Positions 1 to 8,462 of a stretch of 35,798 nucleotides of DNA are shown here, in pieces; positions within the stretch are counted from its first letter, which is position 1; each line of letters opens with the position of its first letter. Origin of the DNA: a gamma proteobacterium endosymbiont of Lamellibrachia anaximandri. Its GTDB lineage: Bacteria; Pseudomonadota; Gammaproteobacteria; Chromatiales; Chromatiaceae. Both the position numbers and the translations under genes were made by a program. The stretch lies in the NCBI GenBank assembly GCA_016756835.1, contig JAESPE010000034.1:1-35798 (forward strand), given 5' to 3'. Below the pieces are notes generated by a model that was not told the DNA's origin, made no database searches, and saw only the letters and a list, made by a program, of their open reading frames with translations.

Positions 1-43
1 ACCGGGACGGCCGGGGCACAAACAGGCTGTCGAAGGCCGAGTC

Positions 44-72
44 GATTTTGGGGACTGGGATGTCCCAAAATC
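44..72 (-). terminator. Hairpin after the radical SAM gene, possible terminator
   Basis: An 11-bp stem (GATTTTGGG-AC at 44-55, one bulged G, against GTCCCAAAATC at 62-72) lies directly after the stop codon of the minus-strand gene ending at 75. There is no U-run beyond the stem, so it is at best a weak or Rho-assisted terminator, or an mRNA 3' stabiliser. Confidence 0.35.
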
Positions 73-74
73 TT

Positions 75-1412
75 TCACGAGGTCGAAGACTCACTTGAGG
101 TCTCCGCTGTCTGTTCGTCAATGCTTGGAGAGGCGATCTCCAGAAAGCGGTCATCGAACAGTGGATCGGTGTCTGCGGTGGCGCTGACGCCTTTTTCGTC
201 CAGGTGTCGCTGCATTGTTTCGTAGGGTGCGCCCCGGTCAAAACGCAGGGGGAAGGCGTAGAAGCAGGGACCGAGCCGGTTAGCGGCATCCCCGAGACGC
301 TCAGCGATGGCGGCCAGTTCCCGGAGAAAATCCAGGGTGAACGCCAAGTCCTCCGGAGTATCGCCGGGCACCGGTTGCAGAATGCCAAACACCGGTAGGA
401 TATCGTTCTTCAGACAGGCCTCCACCAGATTGCGTGCGCCCTCAAGATACCTTTCATGCACCTTTGGACGGGCATCGATCTTTTCCAGTTCACAGAGAGA
501 CTGGTGGCCGACTGCCTCAAGCCCAAAGTAGATGAGGTCGCAACCTGCTGCCGCGAGTTGCGGCACGTCCTCTGGATGCAGGACATCCACCCGGCTTTCA
601 GCCAGAAACTGTATGGGGGTCACTTTGAGTAGATTGCAGACCTCTGCGAGCCGCTTGCGGTTGACCCCGAACAGGGGATCGCAGATCCACAGATACCAGG
701 ACTTTTCCATGTTGGAAAAGAATTCGAGATCCGCCTTCACCTTCTCGATAGGATTGTGGGTAAAGCCAGGATTGGTCAGACGCTCGGTGCAGAAAGTGCA
801 GTGGTAGGGGCAACCCCGGCTGGTAAGCCAGCAGAAGATGTCATAGCGTTCCGGATGGCGCATCAGGGACATATCCACCGGCGGTGCCGTGGGGAGGGTT
901 TCTGCGGGCGGGTTGGAACGGATCTTTTCTCCATCGCGCCACACCAGTCCTGGTATCGAAGCCGGATTTTGCAGGCCACTCCTTACCAGCGCGAGTGCAG
1001 CCTGTTCCCCTGGCCCTGCAACGATGGCATCGATCTCGGGACAGCGTTCGAGGATCTCCGCGCCACAGGCGGTAACCCAAACACCACCCAGCACGATCGG
1101 CAGTGATCCGTTGCGTTGTTTCAGGACCCTCGCCATGGCGGCGCCGAACCGTCCTTCAACCGGTGACAGGCAGGCAATGCCGACCATTTGTGGCGACTCC
1201 TTCAGCACGGCATCGGCGATCCGTTCCAGCAGTGCCTTGGGGGAATCGGAATCCCCTTCGTCATCGAGATCGGTACTGGGATCAAGTACTGCAACCGCCA
1301 CCCCTTCGCTGCGCAGATAGCTGCCGAGGGTGATGTTGGAGAGAGATGGACAGAGACCACCCGGCAGGGTATCGCCGGCCAGCGGGGTGCTGAGCAACAG
1401 TAGATCCGTCAT
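75..1412 (-). CDS. B12-binding-domain radical SAM protein
   Basis: The 445-residue protein has an N-terminal Rossmann-like region (about residues 5-165) of the cobalamin-binding type. A radical SAM core follows, with the [4Fe-4S]-binding CPYHCTFC motif (CX3CX2C, Cys201/205/208) just after an SRG triplet. Later SAM-barrel features are visible, such as an AESR segment and a GLEA segment. The N-terminal domain lacks the DxHxxG cobalamin signature, so B12 binding is uncertain. Family members include methyltransferases and ring-forming enzymes; the substrate cannot be told. I chose the ATG at 1412 because GGAG lies 9 bases upstream; a TTG 60 bases further out at 1472 would add 20 residues. It stands alone, divergent from the VOC-RND pair, with no obvious pathway partner next to it. 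Confidence 0.85.
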   Translation of the reverse strand: MTDLLLLSTPLAGDTLPGGLCPSLSNITLGSYLRSEGVAVAVLDPSTDLDDEGDSDSPKALLERIADAVLKESPQMVGIACLSPVEGRFGAAMARVLKQRNGSLPIVLGGVWVTACGAEILERCPEIDAIVAGPGEQAALALVRSGLQNPASIPGLVWRDGEKIRSNPPAETLPTAPPVDMSLMRHPERYDIFCWLTSRGCPYHCTFCTERLTNPGFTHNPIEKVKADLEFFSNMEKSWYLWICDPLFGVNRKRLAEVCNLLKVTPIQFLAESRVDVLHPEDVPQLAAAGCDLIYFGLEAVGHQSLCELEKIDARPKVHERYLEGARNLVEACLKNDILPVFGILQPVPGDTPEDLAFTLDFLRELAAIAERLGDAANRLGPCFYAFPLRFDRGAPYETMQRHLDEKGVSATADTDPLFDDRFLEIASPSIDEQTAETSSESSTS

Positions 1413-1571
1413 CTTGGTCTGCTCCAGTAGGTATGTAGGTTTGAGACTAAAAGAATCCCCGGCGTTACTCAAGGACTATGCATGACTTTCAATTTGCGGT
1501 TGTGGAGGCGGACTTGGGCTACAATCCCGGGAAGCTTTTTTACCGAACGACGCGAATCTTGAGGGATAATC

Positions 1572-2096
1572 ATGAGTCAAGCCAACAGGGAAACCTACCC
1601 CTTGATAGAACTCTCTATCGGCACCCAGGATGTGGATGCTCAGGAGGCGTTCTGGGTAAAGATGTTCGACGGCAAGGTGATCTTTCGTGGACAGATGATG
1701 GGACTGCGTTTCAGTCGCCTGATCGTCTGCGGCGCCACCCTGGTCTTTCGTGAGGATCCCGATTTTCAACTGCCCCCAGGACCGGGAGATGAGCGCCTTT
1801 ATAACAACCACATCGGATTACGTGTGTTTGACCTGGATCGGTCGGTGGCTGAACTGGAGTCCCGTGGCGCTGAGTTTGTCCTTAAACCGGAAATGGTGCG
1901 TGAACTGCTCAAGCAGAAAAATGACGGCGCCCCCAAGATACTTGAAACCGACTATATCGCTCCGCCACTGAATGCAGAACGCCTCGCCAACGGGGAGTAT
2001 AAAATCGATGTGGCGATTCTGGTGGGACCTGACAACCTCTGGATCGAGCTCAATCAGATCACAGAGCCGGAAGATACGAATTGGTTCCCCTGGTGA
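1572..2096 (+). CDS. VOC (glyoxalase/bleomycin-resistance fold) family protein
   Basis: The 174-residue protein carries two beta-alpha-beta-beta-beta modules of the vicinal-oxygen-chelate fold. The N-terminal strand reads IELSIGTQD, an internal strand carries NNHIGLRV (His80), and the C-terminal strand reads LWIELNQ (Glu159). His80 and Glu159 are at positions where this fold often binds a metal. The substrate is unknown; members are lyases, dioxygenases or binding proteins. The start is firm: GAGGG at 1561-1565, six bases before the ATG. A TACAAT -10-like hexamer lies at 1520-1525 without a well-spaced -35. The stop codon overlaps the ATG of the RND pump by one base (TGATG), so the two are probably translated together. 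Confidence 0.85.
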   Translation: MSQANRETYPLIELSIGTQDVDAQEAFWVKMFDGKVIFRGQMMGLRFSRLIVCGATLVFREDPDFQLPPGPGDERLYNNHIGLRVFDLDRSVAELESRGAEFVLKPEMVRELLKQKNDGAPKILETDYIAPPLNAERLANGEYKIDVAILVGPDNLWIELNQITEPEDTNWFPW

Positions 2097-5000
2097 TGCG
2101 CAAATCCTTTGGCGGCGGTATTGCCGCCTGGTCCATCCGTCACCCTATCGGGGTTGTGATGATCACCCTGGCGGTGATGGTTCTTGGGGTCTTCTCCCTG
2201 GGACGGCTGGGTGTCGATCTGCTTCCTCACATCATCTATCCCGATGTTCGGGTGCGGGTTCTGGATCCCGGTGTGCCTGCGAGCATCATGGAGGATCGCG
2301 TCACCCGCCAGTTGGAGGAGCAGCTCGCCATCACGGAGGATGCCATTCACATCGAGTCCCGCTCCTCCGAGGGGCGCAGCGCGGTGGATCTGTCATTTGC
2401 CTACGGTACGGATATCGACAAGGCGCTGCAGGATGCCAGTACCCGTCTCGACCGGGCCAAACGATTTCTCCCCGATAGCATCGAAGCGCCGGTCATCTAT
2501 AAACGCGACCCGTCCCAACGGCCGGTTGCGGAGTTCGTTGTCAGTTCCTCCCTGCGGGATTCGGTGGAATTGCGCAGTTGGGTCGACTATGAGTTGAGCA
2601 AGTGGTTCCTCAACCTGCCCGGTGTGGCTGCTGCAGAGGTTGGTGGTGGGCTGGTGCGTGAGATTCAGATCCAGGCGGATCAGCTGCGTCTGGCAGGACT
2701 CGATATGCATCTGCTCGACTTGAAGGATGTGCTGGAGTCGGCAAACGTGGATACGCCGGGTGGCCGTCTCATGATGGAACATGGTGAAATCAGCGGCCGC
2801 ACGGATGGCCGTTTTCACTCGGTGAATGAGATTCTGAACCTTCCGTTGGCCAGTGTTGGCGTGGGTAACCTGTCGGCGATGGTGCGGCTGAGTGAGGTGG
2901 CGGAGGTCGAAGACGGTGCAGAGGAGGAGCGGTTGCGAATCCGTCTCAACCAGTTGCCTGGCATCAAACTCTCGATCCAGAAACAGCCGCAGGCGAACAC
3001 GGTAAAGGTGGTGGACAGTGTTCTGACGCGAGTGGCTGAGTTGCAGGAAAAAGGGTTGATACCACCTGATGTGGAGATACGCCCGGTGGACGATCAGGCG
3101 CGTTATGTCCGGCGGGCACTGAACAATGCGGTGAACTCAGCCGGTATTGGCGCAATGCTCGCAATGCTGGTGGTCTATCTGTTCCTTGGCAGTCTGCGTC
3201 GTACGCTGATCATCGGCAGCGCTATACCCATTGCCATACTGGTGACCTTCATTCTCATGGCGAGTGGTGGATTGACGCTGAATATCATGACGCTGGGTGG
3301 TTTGGCGCTTGGTATCGGTATGCTGGTGGATAGCACCATTGTGATGCTCGAAAATATCTATCGGCATCAGCGGGAACGCAGTGGGGCAGACGCAACCGAT
3401 GTAACCGAGGTGTCGGGCCGGGCTGCAGCCGAGGTCAACAGCGCTATTGTTGCCTCCACCTCCACTAACCTGGCTGCGGTGCTGCCGTTTCTCTTTATCG
3501 GGGGGCTGGTCGGATTGCTGTTTCAGGAGCTGATCTTCACTATATCTGCAGCCATTGTTGCCTCGCTTCTGGTGGCGCTTACCCTGGTGCCTGCATTGGC
3601 CGGCCGCATACCGGCGCAACGTGAGGGGCTAATGAGGCGCGGAGTGAACTTTCTGATCTCTGCATTGCAGAACGGATATGCCTGGTTGACCCGCTGGCTG
3701 TTGAAGGCGCCTTGGGTCGTGCCGTTGTTGTTTATCCTGGGGATGGTTCTGGCCTGGCCAATGCTCAGTCAGGGACGGCAGATCTTTCTGCCGGAGATGG
3801 ATGAGGGGCGGGTCTACGTCAGTATTACTGCCGACCGTGGTATCAATCTGGCCCGCATGGATGAAATTGTCAAAAAGATCGAAACGATGTTCGTGCAGCA
3901 GCCTGAGGTCGAGAGTATCTATGCCCAAGTGGGAGGATTTGTCTTTGGCCGCTCCACCTATGAAGCATCCAATCGTTCCAGTTTGCATGTCACCCTGAAA
4001 CCGATAAAGGAGCGGGGTATCGACAGCAGGACATGGATTGCACGTATGCAGAAGCAGATTCAAGATGCCGGCCTGGTCGGCATACGGATATATATGCGGG
4101 TCTCCGGCATTCGCGGTATCCGCCTGAACCGGGGGGATGACGACATCGAACTGCGTCTGCAGGGTACGGATCTTGAAAAGATGTCCCGGATTGCAGATCG
4201 AGTGGTTGAACGTCTTGGGAAAATCGAAGGCTTACGAAATATCTCTCATACCAGCGAGGATCTGAACCAGGAACTTTCAGTTGTAGTGGATCGGGAACGG
4301 GCCTCCGGTTTTGGTCTCTCAGTGGAAGACGTTGGACGGATCCTGGAGCTTGCCCTGGGAGGTCTGAAAGTCACTGAATTCCTCGATGGTGATCGCAGTG
4401 TGGACGTGCGTCTGCGACTTCAGCGGCGGGATGTCTCCACGCCAGCCGATGTAGAGTCGGTGATTATCTTCAGTCGAACGGAGCCAAGGGTTCCCCTGCG
4501 CCTGGGAGAGGTGGCCAAGATCGAATTGGTGCCAAGCCCTGTCTCTATCCATCGGGATCAGCAGCGCAGGGTGGTGAATATCAGTGCCTCCACCAGCAAG
4601 GACTTGGCGCCTGGAGAGGCGTTGCAGTCGGTGCAGGGAGTGATAGACGGGATGGAGCTGCCGCCAGGTTACATAGTCTACGAGGCAGGCGGTCAGGAGG
4701 CGCAACGTGAGGGACGCGATCTGGGATTGCTCTTGCTGGGGCTGGCGCTGTTTCTGGTCTTTGTGGTGATGGCGGTGCAGTATGAATCACTGCGTAATCC
4801 CATTGTCATCATGCTCAGTGTGCCTTTTGCGGTGATTGGAGTCGCTTTGGGATTGGAGTGGTCTGGACTGCCGCGCTCCATGCCGGTGCTGCTGGGCCTG
4901 ATTATGCTGGCCGGGATCGTGGTGAACAATGCAATTGTGCTGGTGGAATATATGGTTTTACAACGTCGTGCCGGATTGATGATTGATGCCGCGATCATCG

Positions 5001-5227
5001 AGGCCGCACGGCTTCGACTGCGTCCGATCCTGATGACCACCCTGACCACCGTGGCTGGTATGTTGCCTCTGGCACTGGCCTGGGGGGAGGGAGCGGAGAT
5101 GCTGCAGCCGCTGGCGGTCACCATGGTCTCCGGGTTGCTGTTTTCTACTTTGGTGACGTTGTTGTTGATTCCGTCGGTCTACCGGTTGATTGCGGTGGGG
5201 GATAAAAGGTTAAAGGCTAAAGGCTAA
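2096..5227 (+). CDS. RND-family efflux transporter permease (HAE/SwrC-like)
   Basis: This 1043-residue inner-membrane protein has the RND layout: one N-terminal membrane helix, a large periplasmic loop, a block of membrane helices, a second loop, and a last block. The TM4 motif reads GMLVDSTIVMLEN. Asp412 matches the first proton-relay aspartate of AcrB and the second position is Ser413. TM10 has GIVVNNAIVLVEY, with Asn944/Asn945 near the place of the AcrB lysine. This pattern fits the SwrC-like branch rather than classical AcrB. It would export a hydrophobic or amphipathic substrate by proton antiport. No adaptor is encoded next to it; the closest candidate is the lipoprotein adaptor at 8463-9524. 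I use the ATG at 2096, which overlaps the VOC stop; a TTG at 2081 is possible. The last codons are read from a 7-bp tandem repeat. Confidence 0.92.
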   Translation: MRKSFGGGIAAWSIRHPIGVVMITLAVMVLGVFSLGRLGVDLLPHIIYPDVRVRVLDPGVPASIMEDRVTRQLEEQLAITEDAIHIESRSSEGRSAVDLSFAYGTDIDKALQDASTRLDRAKRFLPDSIEAPVIYKRDPSQRPVAEFVVSSSLRDSVELRSWVDYELSKWFLNLPGVAAAEVGGGLVREIQIQADQLRLAGLDMHLLDLKDVLESANVDTPGGRLMMEHGEISGRTDGRFHSVNEILNLPLASVGVGNLSAMVRLSEVAEVEDGAEEERLRIRLNQLPGIKLSIQKQPQANTVKVVDSVLTRVAELQEKGLIPPDVEIRPVDDQARYVRRALNNAVNSAGIGAMLAMLVVYLFLGSLRRTLIIGSAIPIAILVTFILMASGGLTLNIMTLGGLALGIGMLVDSTIVMLENIYRHQRERSGADATDVTEVSGRAAAEVNSAIVASTSTNLAAVLPFLFIGGLVGLLFQELIFTISAAIVASLLVALTLVPALAGRIPAQREGLMRRGVNFLISALQNGYAWLTRWLLKAPWVVPLLFILGMVLAWPMLSQGRQIFLPEMDEGRVYVSITADRGINLARMDEIVKKIETMFVQQPEVESIYAQVGGFVFGRSTYEASNRSSLHVTLKPIKERGIDSRTWIARMQKQIQDAGLVGIRIYMRVSGIRGIRLNRGDDDIELRLQGTDLEKMSRIADRVVERLGKIEGLRNISHTSEDLNQELSVVVDRERASGFGLSVEDVGRILELALGGLKVTEFLDGDRSVDVRLRLQRRDVSTPADVESVIIFSRTEPRVPLRLGEVAKIELVPSPVSIHRDQQRRVVNISASTSKDLAPGEALQSVQGVIDGMELPPGYIVYEAGGQEAQREGRDLGLLLLGLALFLVFVVMAVQYESLRNPIVIMLSVPFAVIGVALGLEWSGLPRSMPVLLGLIMLAGIVVNNAIVLVEYMVLQRRAGLMIDAAIIEAARLRLRPILMTTLTTVAGMLPLALAWGEGAEMLQPLAVTMVSGLLFSTLVTLLLIPSVYRLIAVGDKRLKAKG

Positions 5228-5279
5228 AGGTTAAAGGCTAAAGGTTAAAGGCTAAAGGTTAAAGGCTAAAGGTCAAAGA
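5203..5279 (+). repeat. Heptameric tandem repeat, (T/C)TAAAGG
   Basis: Nine perfect heptamers of the form TTAAAGG or CTAAAGG run head to tail from 5210 to 5272. Degenerate copies flank them (TAAAAGG at 5203, TCAAAGA at 5273). The T and C forms mostly alternate, giving a 14-bp higher-order unit. The RND stop codon (TAA, 5225-5227) lies inside, so the C-terminal KAKG is repeat-encoded. The unit length is not a multiple of three. Confidence 0.95.
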
Positions 5280-5333
5280 TGGCCGTGCCGCCGGAGAGAC
5301 CGAACTATGTCGCTACGCGGTGCTGGAAAAGCT

Positions 5334-5367
5334 GTAGGCCGGTTCAAGCGCAGCGGATCGGGCCTAC
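5334..5367. repeat. Palindromic intergenic repeat, GTAGGCC...GGCCTAC type
   Basis: GTAGGCC at 5334-5340 pairs with GGCCTAC at 5361-5367. The interior carries CGGTTC and GCGGATCGGG, also seen around 19451-19522 and 24130-24206, so this is one copy of a dispersed element. The surrounding gap 5280-5445 between the convergent RND and GGDEF genes shows nothing else I recognise. Confidence 0.6.
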
Positions 5368-5445
5368 ATACTACTGGAGCCAGAAAAAGTACTTGCATTG
5401 GGCTGCACCGGACACATACTTGCTTCACCTTTCACCTTTCACCTT

Positions 5446-6648
5446 CTACAACATCGTCACCCGATTCCGACCATTGTCTTTCGACTGGTAGAGCGCATCA
5501 TCTGCCCGCTTTAAGAGGGTTGCGGTGGTGTCGTCCGACTGCAGAAAGGTGATGCCGAAACTGCCGGTGACTTGAGTGCCGTTGCTGGGTCTGATCATGG
5601 CAATGGCGGCTCTGAGCCTTTCACTCAGTTTCATTGCTTTGTCAGCTGTAAGGTCGGGGCAGATGATTAGAAACTCCTCACCTCCCCAACGGCCAATCGT
5701 GTCGTTGCCCCGTACGTTATCCTTCAACTGCTCCGCCAGATGCTGAATGACTTCGTCTCCCATCTGATGTCCATACCGATCGTTGATCGATTTGAAGTGG
5801 TCGATATCGAGTAGGATAAGTGCCAGGGGTGAGTCGTTTCGTTGGGCGCTATCCAAACTATCCTGCATCACCTGATCGATTTTTCGCCGGTTGTAGAGCT
5901 GGGTCAGGACGTCGATTTCCGAAAGGCGGGCGAGCTCCCGATTCTTGGCCGCCAGCTGCTTCTGCGTGCTGCGAAGTCTGTCCAGCGCATTTGTCAGCTG
6001 GATATTTTCCTCTTTACGCAGCTCTTCGCGGATCGCACGGGCAGCGATCCCCCGGTAGATCGATGAGATATAGACGGCGAGAGCGGTAAAAAACGCAAGA
6101 AAAATAACCCGTAGCGCAATATTGCTGTCACTTACCAATGGGGTGGTGAAATCTTCGGAGATAGTGCCGAGTTCTATCGTGCCTCTGCTGATCGCCAGGA
6201 AAACAATCAGCAGGTAGAGGCTGATGCTGAGTACTCCCGAGAGCAGGGTGAGTCGGGGTGAAAAACGGATGGTGGCAAGACCGATCCAGAGATAGTAGAG
6301 CAGAAAAGCCTCTGACTTGAAGGTTCGATAGGTGCCGAAGGCGTAGAGGACGATGGAGAGCAGGAGGATATCTATGGTGACAGAGAGATATTTCAGCCAC
6401 CAGATATGCCTGTCTCGTTTGAGATGGAAATGGAGCAGGACGCCGTAGATCAGGTTAACCAGTGAAGCGCTGATTATGGCGATGAAGGAGGACTCAGGAA
6501 TCTCATTGCGGATGCTGAACCCCGCCAGAAAGTAGAGGAAGGTGAATAAAATCCTGGCGTTGTTCGCATAACGCTCGCTTTGCTGCTCTTCTTTGATGAA
6601 AAGCTGTTTGAGAGACGTTGACGAGTTTGGCCGTGTTACTTCGTGCAT
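5446..6648 (-). CDS. Membrane-bound diguanylate cyclase (GGDEF domain)
   Basis: This 400-residue protein makes the second messenger c-di-GMP from GTP. Residues 30-200 hold about six hydrophobic segments (an integral-membrane sensor of unknown ligand). A coiled-coil linker (205-240) and a GGDEF domain (245-395) follow. The active site reads GGEEF at 322-326 with D281 and D283 upstream. An RxxD product-inhibition site (R313-D316) sits five residues before it. All key residues are intact, so it should be active and feedback-inhibited. The long reading frame extends a further 118 codons upstream, but that part overlaps the flavoprotein gene and looks like out-of-frame sequence; Met at 6648 begins the plausible protein. 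No ribosome-binding site precedes it; see the -10 box at 6655-6660. Confidence 0.9.
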   Translation of the reverse strand: MHEVTRPNSSTSLKQLFIKEEQQSERYANNARILFTFLYFLAGFSIRNEIPESSFIAIISASLVNLIYGVLLHFHLKRDRHIWWLKYLSVTIDILLLSIVLYAFGTYRTFKSEAFLLYYLWIGLATIRFSPRLTLLSGVLSISLYLLIVFLAISRGTIELGTISEDFTTPLVSDSNIALRVIFLAFFTALAVYISSIYRGIAARAIREELRKEENIQLTNALDRLRSTQKQLAAKNRELARLSEIDVLTQLYNRRKIDQVMQDSLDSAQRNDSPLALILLDIDHFKSINDRYGHQMGDEVIQHLAEQLKDNVRGNDTIGRWGGEEFLIICPDLTADKAMKLSERLRAAIAMIRPSNGTQVTGSFGITFLQSDDTTATLLKRADDALYQSKDNGRNRVTML

Positions 6649-6654
6649 CTGCTC

Positions 6655-6660
6655 ATTATA
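6655..6660 (-). promoter_or_regulatory. Consensus -10 box abutting the GGDEF start codon
   Basis: A perfect TATAAT on the minus strand is followed by GAGCAG and then the ATG at 6648. With usual sigma-70 geometry, transcription would begin at the A of the ATG, giving a leaderless mRNA. The -35 region is poor (ATTATT at 17-bp spacing). Confidence 0.4.
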
Positions 6661-6724
6661 GCGGCCACTAGCCAGACAATAATTGAGGAATACCACAATT
6701 CCAGGGAAGGAAACCCCTTTTTGG

Positions 6725-7852
6725 TTAACGGTACTGCCGCAGATACCACCACTCGAACAGGCGCTTGAGCCAATGGAACAGGCGCATGTTCGGCAGCACG
6801 ATGTTACGCGTGGCGGTACGGGCCACCAGCATGCCGGAGGTCTGGCTGTCGACGATACAGACCAGTTCCACCTTGTAGGTCTCTTTGGGTGTATCCCCCC
6901 GGAACTCCGCCAGCAGATTCTTGGCCGCTGCCACCGCCTGCAGATCGGCCATGTGAGCCTGTTTCGGCATCCAATCGGGGCCGGGAAAGCTGCCGGAATC
7001 ACCGGCCACGTAGACCTGTTTCATGCCTTCGACCCGGCACTGAGCATCTGCCTTTACCAGTCCGCCCGGGGAGCGGGGCAGGTCAGTGTTGTCGAACCAT
7101 AAATTGCCGGTCATGCCGGGCATGAAGAGGATCAGGTCGGCATCAAATTCGCCGCCGTGGGTGATCACCTTGGTTTCGGTGAACGCTTTCATTTTGAAGC
7201 CGAGATGGGTTTCGATTCCCCGTTTGGCCATCTCCTGAACCAGCCCCTTCACCGCCTTGGGTCCCAGACGCTGGCCTGGGTTCTCTGCAGGGGTGAAGAA
7301 GATGAGTTTGAATTTGTCGCGGCGTTTCTCCAGGCGCAGTTGCCGGTCGATGCCGAAGAGAAACTCGAACATCGGGCCGCCGCGCATGGCGCTGGGTTCC
7401 TTGGGATTGCCGGCAAAACCGATGGCGATGGTGCCGCCATCAAGCGCTTGTAAACGGTCACGGATTCTGACGGTTGCCGAAACGCCTTCGCAGGGAGTAA
7501 TAGCGTGTTCGATACCGGGCAGTTTTTTGATGAACCTTCCGCCGGAAGCGATGATCAGTCCATCGTTTTCGATCTTGCCATCGCTGGTGATCAGGGTGCG
7601 CCCGCCATCTTCCAGACCGGTGGCTTCGGCAACGTGATGGATGACGTTCATGCGCCGGAAGAACTTCTCCAGCGGAATGATCAGGTCTTCGGGTTGGCGC
7701 AGACCGGAGGGAATCCAGATTGTGCCGGGCAGATAGTGGAATTCAGCCTTGGGGCTGACGACGGTGATCTGCATCTCCTTGTCGCCGGCCCGCAGATGCT
7801 GCACAGCCGTCAGTGCAGCAAAACCGCTGCCGACAATGGTTACTCGCTTCAT
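6725..7852 (-). CDS. SQR/FCSD-like FAD-dependent oxidoreductase
   Basis: The 375-residue flavoprotein has an N-terminal dinucleotide-binding GSGFAAL loop (residues 8-14), a second nucleotide-binding region, and the C-terminal FAD motif VYVAGDSG (281-288). A basic, aromatic tail (about 357-375, with WLKRLFEWWYLRQ) looks like the amphipathic membrane anchor of sulfide:quinone oxidoreductases. Three cysteines are present: Cys121, Cys272 and Cys332. Cys121 and Cys332 lie near SQR cysteine positions, but the central redox cysteine usually found around residue 160 is absent (the region reads AMRGGP). It could oxidise sulfide or a related sulfur species to quinone, or be an NDH-2-like relative. GGAG nine bases before the ATG supports the start. 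It lies between the HMA-like gene and the GGDEF gene, 76 bases before the latter. Confidence 0.8.
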   Translation of the reverse strand: MKRVTIVGSGFAALTAVQHLRAGDKEMQITVVSPKAEFHYLPGTIWIPSGLRQPEDLIIPLEKFFRRMNVIHHVAEATGLEDGGRTLITSDGKIENDGLIIASGGRFIKKLPGIEHAITPCEGVSATVRIRDRLQALDGGTIAIGFAGNPKEPSAMRGGPMFEFLFGIDRQLRLEKRRDKFKLIFFTPAENPGQRLGPKAVKGLVQEMAKRGIETHLGFKMKAFTETKVITHGGEFDADLILFMPGMTGNLWFDNTDLPRSPGGLVKADAQCRVEGMKQVYVAGDSGSFPGPDWMPKQAHMADLQAVAAAKNLLAEFRGDTPKETYKVELVCIVDSQTSGMLVARTATRNIVLPNMRLFHWLKRLFEWWYLRQYR

Positions 7853-7903
7853 GCAAGGGTTCTCCAGCGCAATTTGGAGGGTGTCACAAAAGCCATCAGG
7901 CAG

Positions 7904-7930
7904 GTCGGATCAACGATAGCGTAATCCGAC
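7904..7930. repeat. Palindromic intergenic repeat, GTCGGAT...ATCCGAC
   Basis: Perfect 7-bp arms (7904-7910 and 7924-7930) enclose a 13-base loop containing GATAGCGTA. The layout resembles the GTCGGATTA-type palindromes scattered in many proteobacterial genomes. It sits in the 250-bp gap between the flavoprotein gene and the HMA-like gene. Confidence 0.55.
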
Positions 7931-8102
7931 AAGTTTTAAGATCTTTTTAACACCCTGCATTTGTAAATTGATCCGCGCAGAGAGTCTTTCTCCAGCCGCA
8001 CACTGGAAACCACCCTGCAGATCGGTGTGCGAATAGTATCGGGAGCCGCACCCCGTCACAAGCAGGAATACCCTGCACTGGAAGGGGCAGCCCTCCGCTC
8101 TG

Positions 8103-8336
8103 TCAGAGTCCGACCAGTTCTGCGTGCAGGCCTTGAAACTGGGTGATGCTCAACAGGTCCTGGCCGCTTACCAGTGCTGGATTGTATTCCAGCAGGAAGA
8201 GATGGGGACGGCGCTCGTCTACATGTACGGAGACGACACCATCTCTCTCCCGAAAGGACGACTGCAACTGGTCGAGCGTAGCTTTATCAAGATTTTCGTC
8301 GACGTGAATAGTGACGTCCGCCAGATTGATGTCCAC
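8103..8336 (-). CDS. Small HMA-fold-like protein without metal-binding cysteines
   Basis: The 77-residue soluble protein has a predicted beta-alpha-beta-beta-alpha-beta pattern like heavy-metal-associated domains: DVTIHVDENL, a helix around residues 17-29, VVSVHVD, LFLLEYN, a second helix and a final strand. It contains no cysteine at all, so it cannot bind metal through the usual CxxC; the fold may serve protein-protein contact instead. It starts at a GTG (8336) preceded by an excellent ribosome-binding site, GAGGAG eight bases upstream. It sits 126 bases after the lipoprotein adaptor gene and before the SQR-like gene on the same strand. The function is unknown; the fold assignment is by eye. 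Confidence 0.75.
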   Translation of the reverse strand: MDINLADVTIHVDENLDKATLDQLQSSFRERDGVVSVHVDERRPHLFLLEYNPALVSGQDLLSITQFQGLHAELVGL

Positions 8337-8462
8337 GATGTTATCTCCTCAAAGTGTGTCCCGATTCTGACATTGAATGGTCGGATAATGGAACAGATTG
8401 CGGCGCAACAGTGCTGCCTACCTATAAGGATAGCGGAAAATTTGGAGTGATTGTCGTGCAGA

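Noticed and set aside
5203-5279. CRISPR-like array
   Set aside because: The units are 7 bp and contiguous, without spacers, and no cas gene is near.
6649-7002. N-terminal extension of the GGDEF protein
   Set aside because: The extra 118 codons overlap the flavoprotein gene on the same strand and are rich in Trp, Arg, Pro and Cys, as expected of out-of-frame reading.
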